Of a stretch of 64,000 bases of DNA, positions 45,820-56,370 are shown piece by piece (the first letter of the stretch is position 1; the number at the start of each line of letters is the position of its first letter). The translations under genes were made by a program, and so were the position numbers. The DNA comes from Gari tellinella (Eukaryota > Mollusca > Bivalvia > Cardiida > Psammobiidae): positions 19,355,550-19,419,549 of the forward strand of contig OV277864.1 of NCBI GenBank assembly GCA_922989275.2. The letters are read 5' to 3'. Under the pieces are notes generated by a model. It was not told the origin of the DNA. It was given only the letters and a program-made list of their open reading frames with translations, and made no database searches.

Positions 45820-46985
45820 AGCTCACCTGGCACAAAGTGCCAATGTGAAGTATTTTTAACGTCATGTGTCCGTCGTCAACAATTTCTTTAAACCACACCT
45901 CCTCCTAAACTACTGGATGGATTTTAACCAAACTTGTCAGGAATGATCCTTATATAGTCCTCTTTGAAAGTTGTTCAAATATTTCCGATCCGTTGCAAAT
46001 TTACATAGAGTTATATAGTGAAATCTTCAAACCTCTTCTACTCTGAAACTAATATGGCTAGAGCTTTGATATTTGGCATGGTGTAACTTCTGGAGGTACT
46101 TTACCAATATTGTCCAAATGGTGCCGTTCCGTTGCATAACTAGGTCATGGGAGCTAAAAATAGATTTTTTCAATAAAAACTTAAACAATCTTCTTGTCTT
46201 AAACCACATACCCTGAGCTTAGATCATCTTCAGGTCCTCTATCAAGTTTGTTCAAATTATGTCCCTGGGGTCAAAAATGGCCCCGCCCCAGGGGTCACAA
46301 ATTGACATGGAGTTATATTGTGAAATCTTCAAACCTCTTTTCCACTGAAACTAATATGGCTAGAGCTTTGCTATTTGGCATAGTTAATAAGTTTAACTTG
46401 TAGATATTCACTCTACCAATATTGTTCAAATGGTTCCAGTCCGCTGCATATCTAGGTCACAGGAGCTATAAATAGATTTTTTCAATAAAAACTTAAAAAA
46501 ATCTTCTTGTCTGAAACCACAGTACACTGAGCTTAGATATTTTGCACAAAGCATCATCTTCAGGTCCTCTATCAAGATTGTTCAAATTATGTCCCTGGGG
46601 TCAGAAATGGCCCCGTTCCGGGGTCACAAATTTACATAGAGATATAGACTGAAATCTACAAACCTCTTCTTCACTGAAACTAAATAGCTAGAACTTTGAT
46701 ATTTGACATGGTGTAACTTCTAGAGGTACTTTATCAATATTGTTCAAATGGTTCCGGTCCATTGCATATCTAGGTCACAGGAGCTAAAAATAGATTTGTT
46801 CAATAAAAACTTTTAAAAATCTTCTTGTCTGAAACCACAGTACCCTGAGCTAAGATAGTTTGCACTCAGCATCATCCAATCAGCAATTGGCACAATAGTA
46901 TTGTCATAATTTCTCAGCTAAAGGTATGTTACATTTACATCAACGGTTTCCAGGTGAGCGATTTAGGGCCGTATACGGCTCTTGT
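45820..46985. mobile_element. AGCTCACCTGG-ended element with ~315-bp monomers
   Basis: Same ends as 42134-42913 (AGCTCACCTGGCACAAAGTG; CCAGGTGAGCGATTTAGGGCC) but a different interior: about three monomers, with CAAATGGT(G/T)CC at 46115, 46427 and 46745, plus AAATAGATTTTTTCAATAAA and GTCCCTGGGGTCA. Shared ends with unrelated tandem interiors suggest one transposition system carrying different cargo. Confidence 0.8.
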
Positions 46986-47126
46986 CACTACAATTTGCCA
47001 GTTATTTAGCCACAATGAGATCGATGTCATGTCGTCTGCAACTTTCTATAAAGCAAAAAATAAATGCAGTATTTATGTGACGCTGATAATTTAGAATACA
47101 ACAGTGGGTACTTTCTTTTTTGGCTG

Positions 47127-49623
47127 AGTATATGAGTCAATATTTTTTTATGTAACAATTCTGATGTCAAGGATGAGATTATTTTGATATTCTCTCTGAG
47201 GTTAATGGCTAACACTATAGCACCATGCATGTCTGTAATGTGGAAATATGTTACATAAGGGGCTTAAATGTACCCAGGTTGTAGAGGTGTGGCGTATATT
47301 TAACACCATTGCAAAACTATTTCCTTGATGTAACAATCCTTTAAACAAGTACAATGTCATTAAATGAATCAAAACAATTTTATTAGGTGTTTCATCACAA
47401 TAAATAGCATCTTATAGATTTCCTTAATAGTAAATTTTGCAAATTATATCAGCTGATTTTATTTTCCGATCATGTACGGTTTGCGCCTAAAAAACTGTCA
47501 TAATTGACATTTTGTTTTCACACTGACAAAACATTCAGAACTTGAACATGATTCCTCTGATATTCCATGCTGTAGTATAATAAATACAATCATTTAGAGC
47601 AAAAGTTACACCAAACTGCCATTGCCTGTGAATTTTATTTGTTAAAAAGAAGATGGTTACATCAAGGAATCTGCAGCTACAGCAATGTTACATTAAGGAA
47701 AATACAAAGATATATCAAACGTCAAAAGTTTGATAAACATTAACAAACTGTAAATAAAACAATTAAACATTTTATTACACTGATTAGCCATTGCTTACTT
47801 AGTATCAAAACTAGGGTTATTTGAAAGTTATTCCATATTATTAGCGACAGGCTGTTACAGTAAAGAAGCAACTATGTTACATTAAGGAAATAAATGACTC
47901 TTCTGATTCATAAACCTTAAAGAAGAGTTTGAATGCCAACTTAGTATACATGTAGTCTCTTCAAGTATAAATGCTTTACTATGACATTCATTTCGGGAAC
48001 TAAAATACCTATGCAACTATAATTTTACATTCCTGTTACATCACTGAATTTATATTGTAACAGCGAGGATTACAATATCAGTGTGTACTTGATTTGCCAA
48101 TTTCTAAATGAAAACGGATGCATGATATATCCAACAATGAGCAGAATACATGGATCAGGATTTCCGGTCTAGTTTGCACTTATTTTTAAAGACTTGGGGT
48201 TACTGTAGCTTATAAGAAGCAACAAATAGTATAAATGTGTTACAGAAAATATATAGATATATTAATTCTTTGATGTAACACAAATTAGGCTCTGAAATAA
48301 AGGCTTACAATACTAAATTTATGCCATATGTTTAGTTTCTTGTAAAAAATAAATGGAAAAGTTTAGGTATTTACTAATCCAACATAAAAATGAAAATATT
48401 GAACTGTTTTGCAATTTGTTTTCCTTTATGTAACATTGTAACTTTCCTTTATGTAACAATATATTTTCCTTGATGTAACAGCTAAGGAAAATAGCAAAGT
48501 TTTAGGAAGAATATGTAATGATTTCCATAATAATAACTGTTGAAATAATGTCTACCAACTTCAAAAAGTGAATTTTAAAATTCTGTATAAAGTTTTCCTA
48601 TTTTATTAATATCTTACAGCTGTTTTCCTTCATGTAACGAAACACCTCCTTGATGTAACATACGTTTAACAGGATTTGTCCGGTGACTAATACTAGTTAG
48701 CAAAAGCAGCTTTTTTTTCTTTCATCACATGCTGCCCCTTATAAAAAGTATTCATTTCAATGTAAAATACCCGTTTACTTGAAAGATATTTTCTTTTATT
48801 AATTTTTGGTCTCTGGTTTCCTTGAAATAACGGTTTCTGGTCCTTTATGTAACAATTTCACTGTTACATCAAGGATCGTTACATCAAGGATGTATTTCAC
48901 CTAAATGACATTCTAACCATACTAATTTACACCAAATACTGGAACCTTATGACACAATTTATCATATCTCAAATGCATACATTTTGTGCAAAAAGAGAAT
49001 AATGATTATTGCAGTAAAAGGCAGAATAATACATCGTTACATCAAGGAAGTGTTCAAAATGTATGGTACCAGCCTCAGTACTAAAATGGTCAGTGATTCC
49101 TTATTTCAACTCACGATCTCACAAATTCTTTCTGCCATTGTTGCCTCAATGTTCACTCTTCAAAATGGAGATGTTTTGCTATAAATACCTAAGGAAAGCA
49201 ACTCTGTACTTAACTATAATTGGCAATTGTTACATCACTGAACAGGATTCCAGGTACAGTGATTAACAATGAAAAAAAGTATTTAAACTGAGGAATTCCC
49301 ACAATTTTATGGTTTATATGAAGTCAGATATAGTTAAAGTTACCTATATTGGCACACTACTGAAATATTTCAGATATTTCATAGAAAGTCTATTGATTAA
49401 ATCAAAATAACTACTTTAGGGACACTGCAAAACTGACTTTTCAGCTGTTTCAATGTCAAATAATTAAAAGAGTCTGCATATCTCTTGCACTTTTTTTGAT
49501 AAAATGTGAATATAAACACGTAAGTATTAGTTTAAGATGACAATTATCCCTTGTCCGAGTATGATCTTTCAAAAATTTACAAGGACATGATTTTGTTACA
49601 TAAAAAAATATTGACTCATATAC
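47127..49623. mobile_element. 2.5-kb interval bounded by an inverted repeat and filled with a 15-bp motif
   Basis: About 30 bp at 47127-47157 is the reverse complement of 49593-49623 (GTATATGAGTCAATAT then a T-run and ATGTAACAA). Within it the word TTCCTTGATGTAACA and near variants (TTCCTTTATGTAACA, ATTAAGGAA, ATCACTGAA on the reverse) occur about 19 times. Plus orientation: 47145, 47321, 48266, 48421, 48444, 48466, 48625, 48647, 48841. Minus orientation: 47250, 47656, 47687, 47876, 48035, 48862, 48878, 49036, 49229, 49594. I did not see this density elsewhere in the window. The layout resembles a non-autonomous DNA transposon with subterminal transposase-binding repeats. A homotypic regulatory cluster is the alternative. 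No open frame. Confidence 0.6.
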
Positions 49624-49698
49624 AAATATTAGAGATCAATTTCTTTAATTCTGTTTCCAGATTTTAAAAACGATCGTGGGTAAACCCCATTGAAGGCC

Positions 49699-50610
49699 AT
49701 GCCTTATTTCATATTAAGTATCACCCAAAACCTACAATTCACTTTATTGTTGATATTACTCTTGTTACAAGATGGGGATATAGAAACTAATCCTGGTCCT
49801 TTTAATTTTAGTCACTGTTTATCCATAGTCCACTGCAATATCAGGAGTGTTAGAAACAAATTGGACTTCATAAAAGATACGTTTTTAGACTTTGATATTC
49901 TCTGTTTTACTGAAACACATTTGGATGGTACTGTATTTAACGAAAATTTAAAACTCTCAGATAAATTCGCACAACCTTATAGAAGGGATAGAACAAACCA
50001 CGGCGGTGGGCTACTTATATATCTTTCTAATGAACTGGTTTACTCACGGCTTATAGACCTTGAAGTTTTTTGTGATGAATCAATTTGGGTTAAAGTCAAC
50101 TTAAAAGGCGAATGCTATTTAATAGGACTATTTTACAGTCCAAAAACATCGGATGTAATCTTTTTTAATAATCTTAATAGAAATATAGAAAAAGCTCTAG
50201 ACATTTCGAAAAATATTGTTATACTGGGTGATCTTAACGAAAACCTTATTAATAACCCATCAAATAACTTACAACACATTATATTGTGTAATAACCTCAT
50301 TGAAACTGTAAATCAACCGACAAGAAATAATGCCTTACTTGACCCAATACTTATACCTAGTGATATGAACGTTTTCGATTCAGGGACAATTGCCACTCCT
50401 AGTCATATTAGTGACCATAAAGCAACCTTTATCCATCTGCCTTTCTTATATGAATTGAATTCTTCTTACAAAAGATTAGTTTGGCTTTATAATAGAGCCG
50501 ATTTTGATACTTTAAACCATAATACTGCTAGTTACAACTGGAACTGTTTGAAAATTGGATCAGTAAGTGAGGCCTGTGACCAATTCACGTCATTTTTATG
50601 GGATTTGTAA
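49699..50610 (+). CDS. LINE N-terminal region: 2A-like leader and AP-type endonuclease
   Basis: From the ATG at 49699 (a TTG at 49690 is in frame, a stop is at 49681). Residues 1-24 are hydrophobic and signal-like, directly followed by DIETNPGP (residues 27-34), matching the 2A consensus D-x-E-x-NPGP at which the ribosome skips between G33 and P34. Then comes an exonuclease-endonuclease-phosphatase domain: HCNIRS with N47, FTETHLD with E72, LGDLNEN (D178, N180) and SDH (S238-H240). This nicks target DNA in target-primed reverse transcription. The frame ends at 50610, overlapping the RT frame by 13 bases; close relatives carry both domains on one chain, so this looks like one frameshift in a T-run near 50592-50597. 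Confidence 0.8.
   Translation: MPYFILSITQNLQFTLLLILLLLQDGDIETNPGPFNFSHCLSIVHCNIRSVRNKLDFIKDTFLDFDILCFTETHLDGTVFNENLKLSDKFAQPYRRDRTNHGGGLLIYLSNELVYSRLIDLEVFCDESIWVKVNLKGECYLIGLFYSPKTSDVIFFNNLNRNIEKALDISKNIVILGDLNENLINNPSNNLQHIILCNNLIETVNQPTRNNALLDPILIPSDMNVFDSGTIATPSHISDHKATFIHLPFLYELNSSYKRLVWLYNRADFDTLNHNTASYNWNCLKIGSVSEACDQFTSFLWDL
49777..49800 (+). other. 2A-like ribosome-skipping peptide
   Basis: Encodes DIETNPGP; the skip would fall between codons 49795-49797 (Gly) and 49798-49800 (Pro). It follows a leucine-rich hydrophobic leader (LLLILLLL). Confidence 0.8.
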
Positions 50611-52922
50611 AGCAATGCATTCCGTCTAAAATGGTAACGGTGAGACCTAACGGCAAACCCTGGTACGATTCTTTAATACGTAGTGTTTCAAGATCTAGAG
50701 ATAGACTTAAAGCCATAGCAGTTAAATCTAACAAAACTTCTGATTGGTTGAAATATAAAAAGTTAAGAAACAAAGTTAATAACCTGAAAAAAAATGCATC
50801 TCTTTCTGAACTTAACCTAAACGATAAAAGAGGATTCTGGAAAAGTATACGTCACTTTGTTAAAAACAAAGATTCCTCTGCGTCATTGCCACCATTATGT
50901 ACAACCTTACCTGATGGCACTTTAAATTTTTCTATTTCAATGCAAGATAAGGCAGATTGTTTAAATAATTATTTTTCTTCAATCTCCAATATTAATGATG
51001 ATAACGAGATATTTAATAACCTTATCACCAAAACTAACCAATCTTTGAATAATATAAATGTTAATGAAACTGAAGTCCAAGATATTTTGTCAGGACTAAA
51101 TGTAAATAAAGCAAGTGGTCCAGATTTGATAAGCCATAAAATGTTAAAAGGATCGTCAATGACTGTTTCTAAGCCACTAGCAATTCTATTTAACCGATCA
51201 TTAAGTGAACACTCATTTCCTGATTCATGGAAACTTGCTTTTGTTACACCCATATTTAAAAAGGGTGATCCATCAACACCTTCAAATTACAGACCCGTTT
51301 CTCATTTAAGTTGCTGTGGAAAAGTGTTAGAGAGAATCGTCTTTAAATATATATATAATTTTCTTTTAGACTGTAACTTGCTATACAAATATCAGTCCGG
51401 TTTTTTACCAAACCACTCAACAACTTATCAGCTAATTGATATTTATCATCACATCTGTGAAGCCATCGACAATAAACAATATGCATGTATGGTATTTTGT
51501 GATATTTCGAAGGCGTTCGACAGAGTTTGGCATAAGGGCCTTATTTTTAAACTAAGAGAAAATGGTATTGGGGGGAATGTTTTAAACTGGTTAACAAACT
51601 ACTTAAGTGGTAGAAAACAAACAGTTGTTCTACAGTCTACAAGATCCAAATTAAACTCTACAAATGCAGGCGTACCTCAGGGCTCAGTCTTAGGACCTCT
51701 TCTATTCTTAATCTATGTGAATGATATAGCCGATAAATTGTTAAGCCTGACCAGATTATATGCTGATGATAGCTCTTTGTTTTATTCTACAGCGTCTATT
51801 GAAGATATGGAAGGGATTATAAATCACGATTTACGTTGTATTTCATCTTGGGCTAAGCAATGGCTAGTAACCTTTAACCCCAATAAAACCGAGGCAATGT
51901 TATTCTGTTTAAAAAATTATGATCATTCACCTAACTTGATATTTGAAAATACCAATATAGACTTTGTCGAAAACCACAAGCATTTGGGTTTGACAATCAA
52001 TAACAAAGGTAAATGGAATACACATATTGATAATATTTTAAGTTCTGCATGGAAAGTTGTTGGTATAATGAGAAAATTGAAATTTGTTTTAAATAGGCAA
52101 GCATTAAATCAAATATATTTATCTTATATAAGACCAGTTCTTGAATACTCATCAATAGTTTGGGACGGGTGCTCAATTAGCTGCTCAACTTCGCTTGACC
52201 TATTGCAAAATGAAGCTGCACGAATTGTCACAGGCCTCACAAGATCTGTTTCTCTAGAAAATTTATACAATGAATGTGGATGGGAATCACTGTCAGTCAG
52301 GCGTAATAACCAAAAATTGTATTTTATGTACAAAGCCTTTAACAATAGTGTCCCGTCTTATATCACAGACTTACTACCGTCGCAAAGAAATATGTCAAAT
52401 TACCCACTAAGGGATAGTGAAAATTTTACTTTACCTTTTACAAGGACTAGTTTATTTAAAAAATCTTGTATTCCCTCGTCAATAGTAATCTGGAACTCTT
52501 TAGACACCAGTATCCGAAATATTTCTACTTTTTCATCCTTTAAAGCAAGGATTTGCGCAAATCCAAACAAGATAAATGTAAAACATCGTTATTTTCAAGG
52601 TAAACGCTATCTAGCTGTCTTACATGCAAGGTTACGTAATAATTGCAGTGATCTAAATAATGATCTCTTTAATAATCATATTGCTATAAATCCTTATTGT
52701 TCATGTTTTAATGTGGTTGAAAATAGCGATCATTATTTTTTCCACTGTACAAAATATAGAGAACAAAGACAGCTCTTGTTGCAGAAAACCAGAATTTTCC
52801 AACCTTTAAGCTGTGAACTTTTTTTATATGGAAATGATCAATTGTCTTTCAACGATAACTTGGTGATTTTCGAAGCAGTGCACTATTTTATTAAAACAAG
52901 AGGCCGGTTCAAATATACATAG
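50598..52922 (+). CDS. LINE reverse transcriptase region
   Basis: 774 residues from an ATG that is only the first in frame; biologically it continues the upstream endonuclease chain. RT motifs in order: KASGPD (171-176), FVTPIFKKGDPSTPSNYRPV (215-234), CDISKAFD with catalytic D302, GVPQGSVLGP (358-367), LYADDS with the catalytic pair D390-D391, then WLVTFNPNKTE (422-432) and the thumb HLGLTI (462-467). The C-terminus has C701-x-C703-x8-H712-x4-C717, a zinc-knuckle-like motif found in parts of the Jockey/CR1 supergroup. No RNase H. The frame is intact to its stop, so the copy is fairly young. Confidence 0.85.
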   Translation: MGFVKQCIPSKMVTVRPNGKPWYDSLIRSVSRSRDRLKAIAVKSNKTSDWLKYKKLRNKVNNLKKNASLSELNLNDKRGFWKSIRHFVKNKDSSASLPPLCTTLPDGTLNFSISMQDKADCLNNYFSSISNINDDNEIFNNLITKTNQSLNNINVNETEVQDILSGLNVNKASGPDLISHKMLKGSSMTVSKPLAILFNRSLSEHSFPDSWKLAFVTPIFKKGDPSTPSNYRPVSHLSCCGKVLERIVFKYIYNFLLDCNLLYKYQSGFLPNHSTTYQLIDIYHHICEAIDNKQYACMVFCDISKAFDRVWHKGLIFKLRENGIGGNVLNWLTNYLSGRKQTVVLQSTRSKLNSTNAGVPQGSVLGPLLFLIYVNDIADKLLSLTRLYADDSSLFYSTASIEDMEGIINHDLRCISSWAKQWLVTFNPNKTEAMLFCLKNYDHSPNLIFENTNIDFVENHKHLGLTINNKGKWNTHIDNILSSAWKVVGIMRKLKFVLNRQALNQIYLSYIRPVLEYSSIVWDGCSISCSTSLDLLQNEAARIVTGLTRSVSLENLYNECGWESLSVRRNNQKLYFMYKAFNNSVPSYITDLLPSQRNMSNYPLRDSENFTLPFTRTSLFKKSCIPSSIVIWNSLDTSIRNISTFSSFKARICANPNKINVKHRYFQGKRYLAVLHARLRNNCSDLNNDLFNNHIAINPYCSCFNVVENSDHYFFHCTKYREQRQLLLQKTRIFQPLSCELFLYGNDQLSFNDNLVIFEAVHYFIKTRGRFKYT

Positions 52923-52978
52923 AAAACAACCTTTGGTCTCTGAACGAGCCAACAGTCCCTTAAATACTATGTTTGGAT

Positions 52979-53027
52979 GCTCTCTCTCTCTTTTCTCTCT
53001 CTTTCTATCTCTCTCTCTCTCTCTTAT
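52979..53027. repeat. CT-rich microsatellite
   Basis: Interrupted (CT)n in the LINE 3' part. Confidence 0.85.
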
Positions 53028-53560
53028 TCATTTACACTTTCTATCTCTCCCACTCTCGATATGCAGAAATTATATTATCATTCAGATATTAAAATATAGG
53101 TTTAAATATTACAAACGCGTGGCTTGACCATGACCTTCAAATTCAAATACTATATTATGATCTTATAATTTACAAACGAGTCTTGGTGCTCAGTTTATAC
53201 ATGCGAAGTACAGCAGTTTAATGGTGTATTGGTACAAGAGGCGGATGGCGGCTGAACGCAAGACGATGGTAATGCAGTTGTGAGTCTGTATTACTTTTAC
53301 TTTGCGGTTAGCAGTCACCTTCACAAGTACATGCAACATGTTCACAAAGCACTATTTTGCCTTTTTATACCTTATGTTTGCTGCATTTCCTACCTATATT
53401 GCAAATTTTGTTTTTGTTTATATATTTATGTTAACAATGTCATTATTGTCCATTCTTTGTGTTATCAAACATTAGGGGGAGGGCTGTAACTAAGTGGTGA
53501 GCACTTGTAGCCCGACCCCATTTCTGTAAATATTCGAAATAAAATATGTTTAAACTAAAA

Positions 53561-54044
53561 ACAAGTATTAAATACTGTTTCATTACAATACGGCAAACCC
53601 GGGTACGGAAAACTTCCCTATGGCCCTGGCTATAAAACGCACCATTTTCGCATATTTTTCGCGCATTATACAGAAGAGGGCAACAGTTTAAACTGTTTCC
53701 CCGAAGATAAGTAAATGTCAGAACAACAGTAAAAACTAACCAATTACAAGTTATATAGAACATTAGGTAATAACTATTGAATGCTAATATAGGTTAATTA
53801 ATTGTGAGACACCTTCTTATCTTAATTGATAATTTTCTACTAATCTCGAGTATGCTGAACACATCTCGTGACATATGTTTTTGTTTTCAGATCAGACTAT
53901 GGGTAATTTGGCATATTGTTGTATTAACCCATGTGTGCCCGGTGGATTCTTCCATGTTTATATATTGGATTAGTCCATTTTTATCAAAAGGATGCCTGAT
54001 CAAAATTTTCATTTTCATTTTGTTTTATATTGAAATTCCCATCA
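53561..54044. other. Intergenic DNA, nothing recognised
   Basis: No gene or repeat copy that I can support. Confidence 0.4.
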
Positions 54045-54108
54045 GCAAACAGTGTAGAATCTGATCAGACGCCGCAAAATGCGGCGTCTGATCAGAGTAT
54101 ACACTGAA
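54045..54108. repeat. Hairpin-core copy
   Basis: CAAACAGTGTAGAATCTGAT ... GCGGCGTCTGATCAGAGTAT..ACACTG. TGT/ACA is mirrored in both arms, as in the 37140 copy. Confidence 0.75.
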
Positions 54109-55050
54109 CGCCTATTTCCCATATATGGGTTCGATGGCACATATTGGTTAAAAGTGTTTTGTAACTCGGATAAACCAGATAAAGACAACATGTCAAGATT
54201 GTTAAAGAATTGCTTTTTTCTCAATGTAAGTACATTGCTGTTGCGTTTTGATTCATCATTTACAATTGAAATAACGTCCTCTCCACAGCAGCTAAATCTA
54301 GACAACTGAAATACATGTTTGAAAATGTACAGAAGAGATGACCAACCCCATCACTGCCATGGCGTCATCTGATTTAAGCGTCTGTTGTCTGCTTATATTT
54401 CTCAAGGGGCTGATCAGAATCTATTATCCATACACATAATCATTGTACTTGGGGTCGAATGGGTATATATTCCGTTTAGTTACCATCATGCGATTCATAG
54501 ACAGTTTGATACCAGACTATAGGATAGGTAACAACTTAATACGTGTTCAGTGCTTTAACATTTGACATTATAATTACGTATTTTCCTGAAATAGATACTT
54601 TGGTCTTCATTGGCTCGGTTTACTGGTCGATATCACCTTTACGTAGTTGTTCAACAAATATTCGTTAGCATATAGGTTAACTTGCATGTCAGAAAGCCTT
54701 GAACCAAACACGCCACCGAACAACCTGAACCTGATCTGAAGCCGAGATATATGTCGTTGTTTGTAAATATTGTCATGATAACCCCATCTCAAAACAGATG
54801 CTGAATCTATAATAAAACATTATAAAATTGTCTACGAGGGCCTACTTTACAAATCGGATTATGTTTTTCTCTATATCCAAATGCGTTTTTAATGTCTAGA
54901 TCATGTCGCTCAAGCCCAGTGATGGGCATTTTATGTCTGGTACATCCTTAAACCAACGGCTGTTATGTCTCAAGAGGTATTCGTCTTTATTCCAAAACGA
55001 TGCACAGTTAATCAGACAAATTACTTGAACCTACAAAACGTTGAAAACGG
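54109..55050. other. Intergenic DNA, nothing recognised
   Basis: A possible hairpin half arm near 54500-54520 (GACAGTTTGATACCAGAC). No gene. Confidence 0.4.
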
Positions 55051-55243
55051 TACAGTCGAACTAACATATCTCGACTCGCTTAACTCGAACTGTCCGATAT
55101 TTCGACGCATGAACTGCATTACTTCATGCTCGATTAAGTCGAACATACCCGTATTTCCAAGTAAAAACGTTGCTAAGCCGTTTTATCTTTGAAATATGGG
55201 TATGTTTGACTTAACCGAGTTGAGTTATCGAAGTTCGACTGTA
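55051..55243. mobile_element. Mariner-like MITE, TACAGTCGAAC ends
   Basis: The left end TACAGTCGAACTAACATATC...CGACTCGCTTAA and right end TTAACCGAGTTGAGTTATCG...GTTCGACTGTA are inverted repeats of about 33 bp with TA at both ends. 193 bp, non-coding. The ends differ from the CAGTGGAGA family. Confidence 0.8.
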
Positions 55244-55717
55244 TTTTGCTTAATTAAGACGTAAATGTTACAAGTAGAAAACAACGGATACTTGAAAAGA
55301 TTGACAAATTGTGGTTTGATGCAAGGGTGTTAATGTTTGGAGACTATTCACAAAGAGAAACTACCTCTAATCTAACTCAGAACAAATTATTACATATATT
55401 TGCAGTGTACACACTCAAAGATCCGTGCCCCAAGTGGGATGGGGAAGGGATAGAATTCACTTTTTGCCCAAAATGACGGAGTGGTAAGACTCCGCCCAAA
55501 CGTGGCCCGTGCATTCACTACATACATACACATCAGCGCTATATGACCAGTAATGTGTCGCAGTGCCGTTAAACTAAAACCCGGTTGAAGCGATATGTAA
55601 ACTTATTATGGAGGGAGGCCTGTCATTTTAGAATCTATAACAAAATGAGTTCAATCAAGCTCTTAAATACACTGAAAAAATTATACTTTTCGAGTTTGTG
55701 CAAAAAACTATTGCCAC
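55244..55717. other. Intergenic DNA, nothing recognised
   Basis: No gene or repeat copy that I can support. Confidence 0.4.
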
Positions 55718-55789
55718 TGTGTATAGTTTGGAAGCCAGCCAAGACGCCAGTTCTGGACGACTGAGCAGGTACCAAACTGTTTTGCGCTG
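55718..55789. repeat. Hairpin-core copy, degraded
   Basis: GTGTATAGTTTGGAAGCCAG ... GAGCAGGTACCAAACTGTTT. Confidence 0.5.
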
Positions 55790-55876
55790 AGACGAAATTA
55801 ATAATCATCACCAAATCATATCCTAGTTTAATATTTTTTAATTCAACCATTTCGGCGCTAAACTAATTCTCGGTTT

Positions 55877-56040
55877 TTAACCCCTCCTCCGCTATAGTTA
55901 TTGTCTACTTCAAAATATTTTCTTCTGCAATAATATTTCAAAGATATATCTAAGGTAGTATTAATGCACAATAGTTGGGATCCTGATCAGTCGCCACAAA
56001 ACGGGGCGTCTGATCTGGATCTTTTTTGTTTACAAAGTCG
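55877..56040 (-). mobile_element. piggyBac-like MITE, reversed
   Basis: TTAACCCCTCCTCCGC at the left, the family words TTATTGTCTACTTCAA and TTCTTCTGCAA, then the hairpin (55968-56034) with GATCCTGATCAGTCGCC. The far end was not found. Confidence 0.5.
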
Positions 56041-56249
56041 ACTGTATGCGCCTAAAAGTTTAAACCGTAAATAGTAACGTTTTTCCACGTGACTGCTTAT
56101 ATAGATAGAAAAAACAAATATATATATATGACTTGATATTAACAAAAGTCGCACTTACATTTACCCCATAGAAGTCTACACGGTGAAACATTATATGTGT
56201 AATTCAATGTTCTCTTGAATATATAATTCAAGTTGTTAGAAAATGAAAG
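56041..56249. other. Intergenic DNA
   Basis: Short TA-rich stretch near 56121-56131; nothing else. Confidence 0.4.
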
Positions 56250-56370
56250 TAAAGTACCACCAAGTTATAGTCTACTTTCAATCCGAATGACAGCTCAGCC
56301 GATTGTACATTTAATGCCTTGATAAATGAGCCCTCTTGCCTATAAAATTGAGCACTGCTCACATATCACG
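56250..56370 (-). repeat. SINE 3' segment, truncated
   Basis: ACCAAGTTATAGTCTACTTT, CCGAATGACAGCTCAGCCGA and AATTGAGCACTGCTCACATA match the low-coordinate part of the SINE at 59230-59573. The tRNA head is absent. Confidence 0.65.

Larger units (their letters stand above)
49660..53560 (+). mobile_element. Jockey/CR1-group non-LTR retrotransposon (LINE)
   Basis: Endonuclease (49699-50610) and reverse transcriptase (50598-52922) coding regions, then a 3' part of about 640 bp with a CT-rich run (52979-53027) and a late AATAAA (53538-53543). No RNase H domain and no LTRs. The 5' and 3' boundaries are approximate and no target duplication was seen. The only break found is the frame change between the two coding parts. 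Confidence 0.8.
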
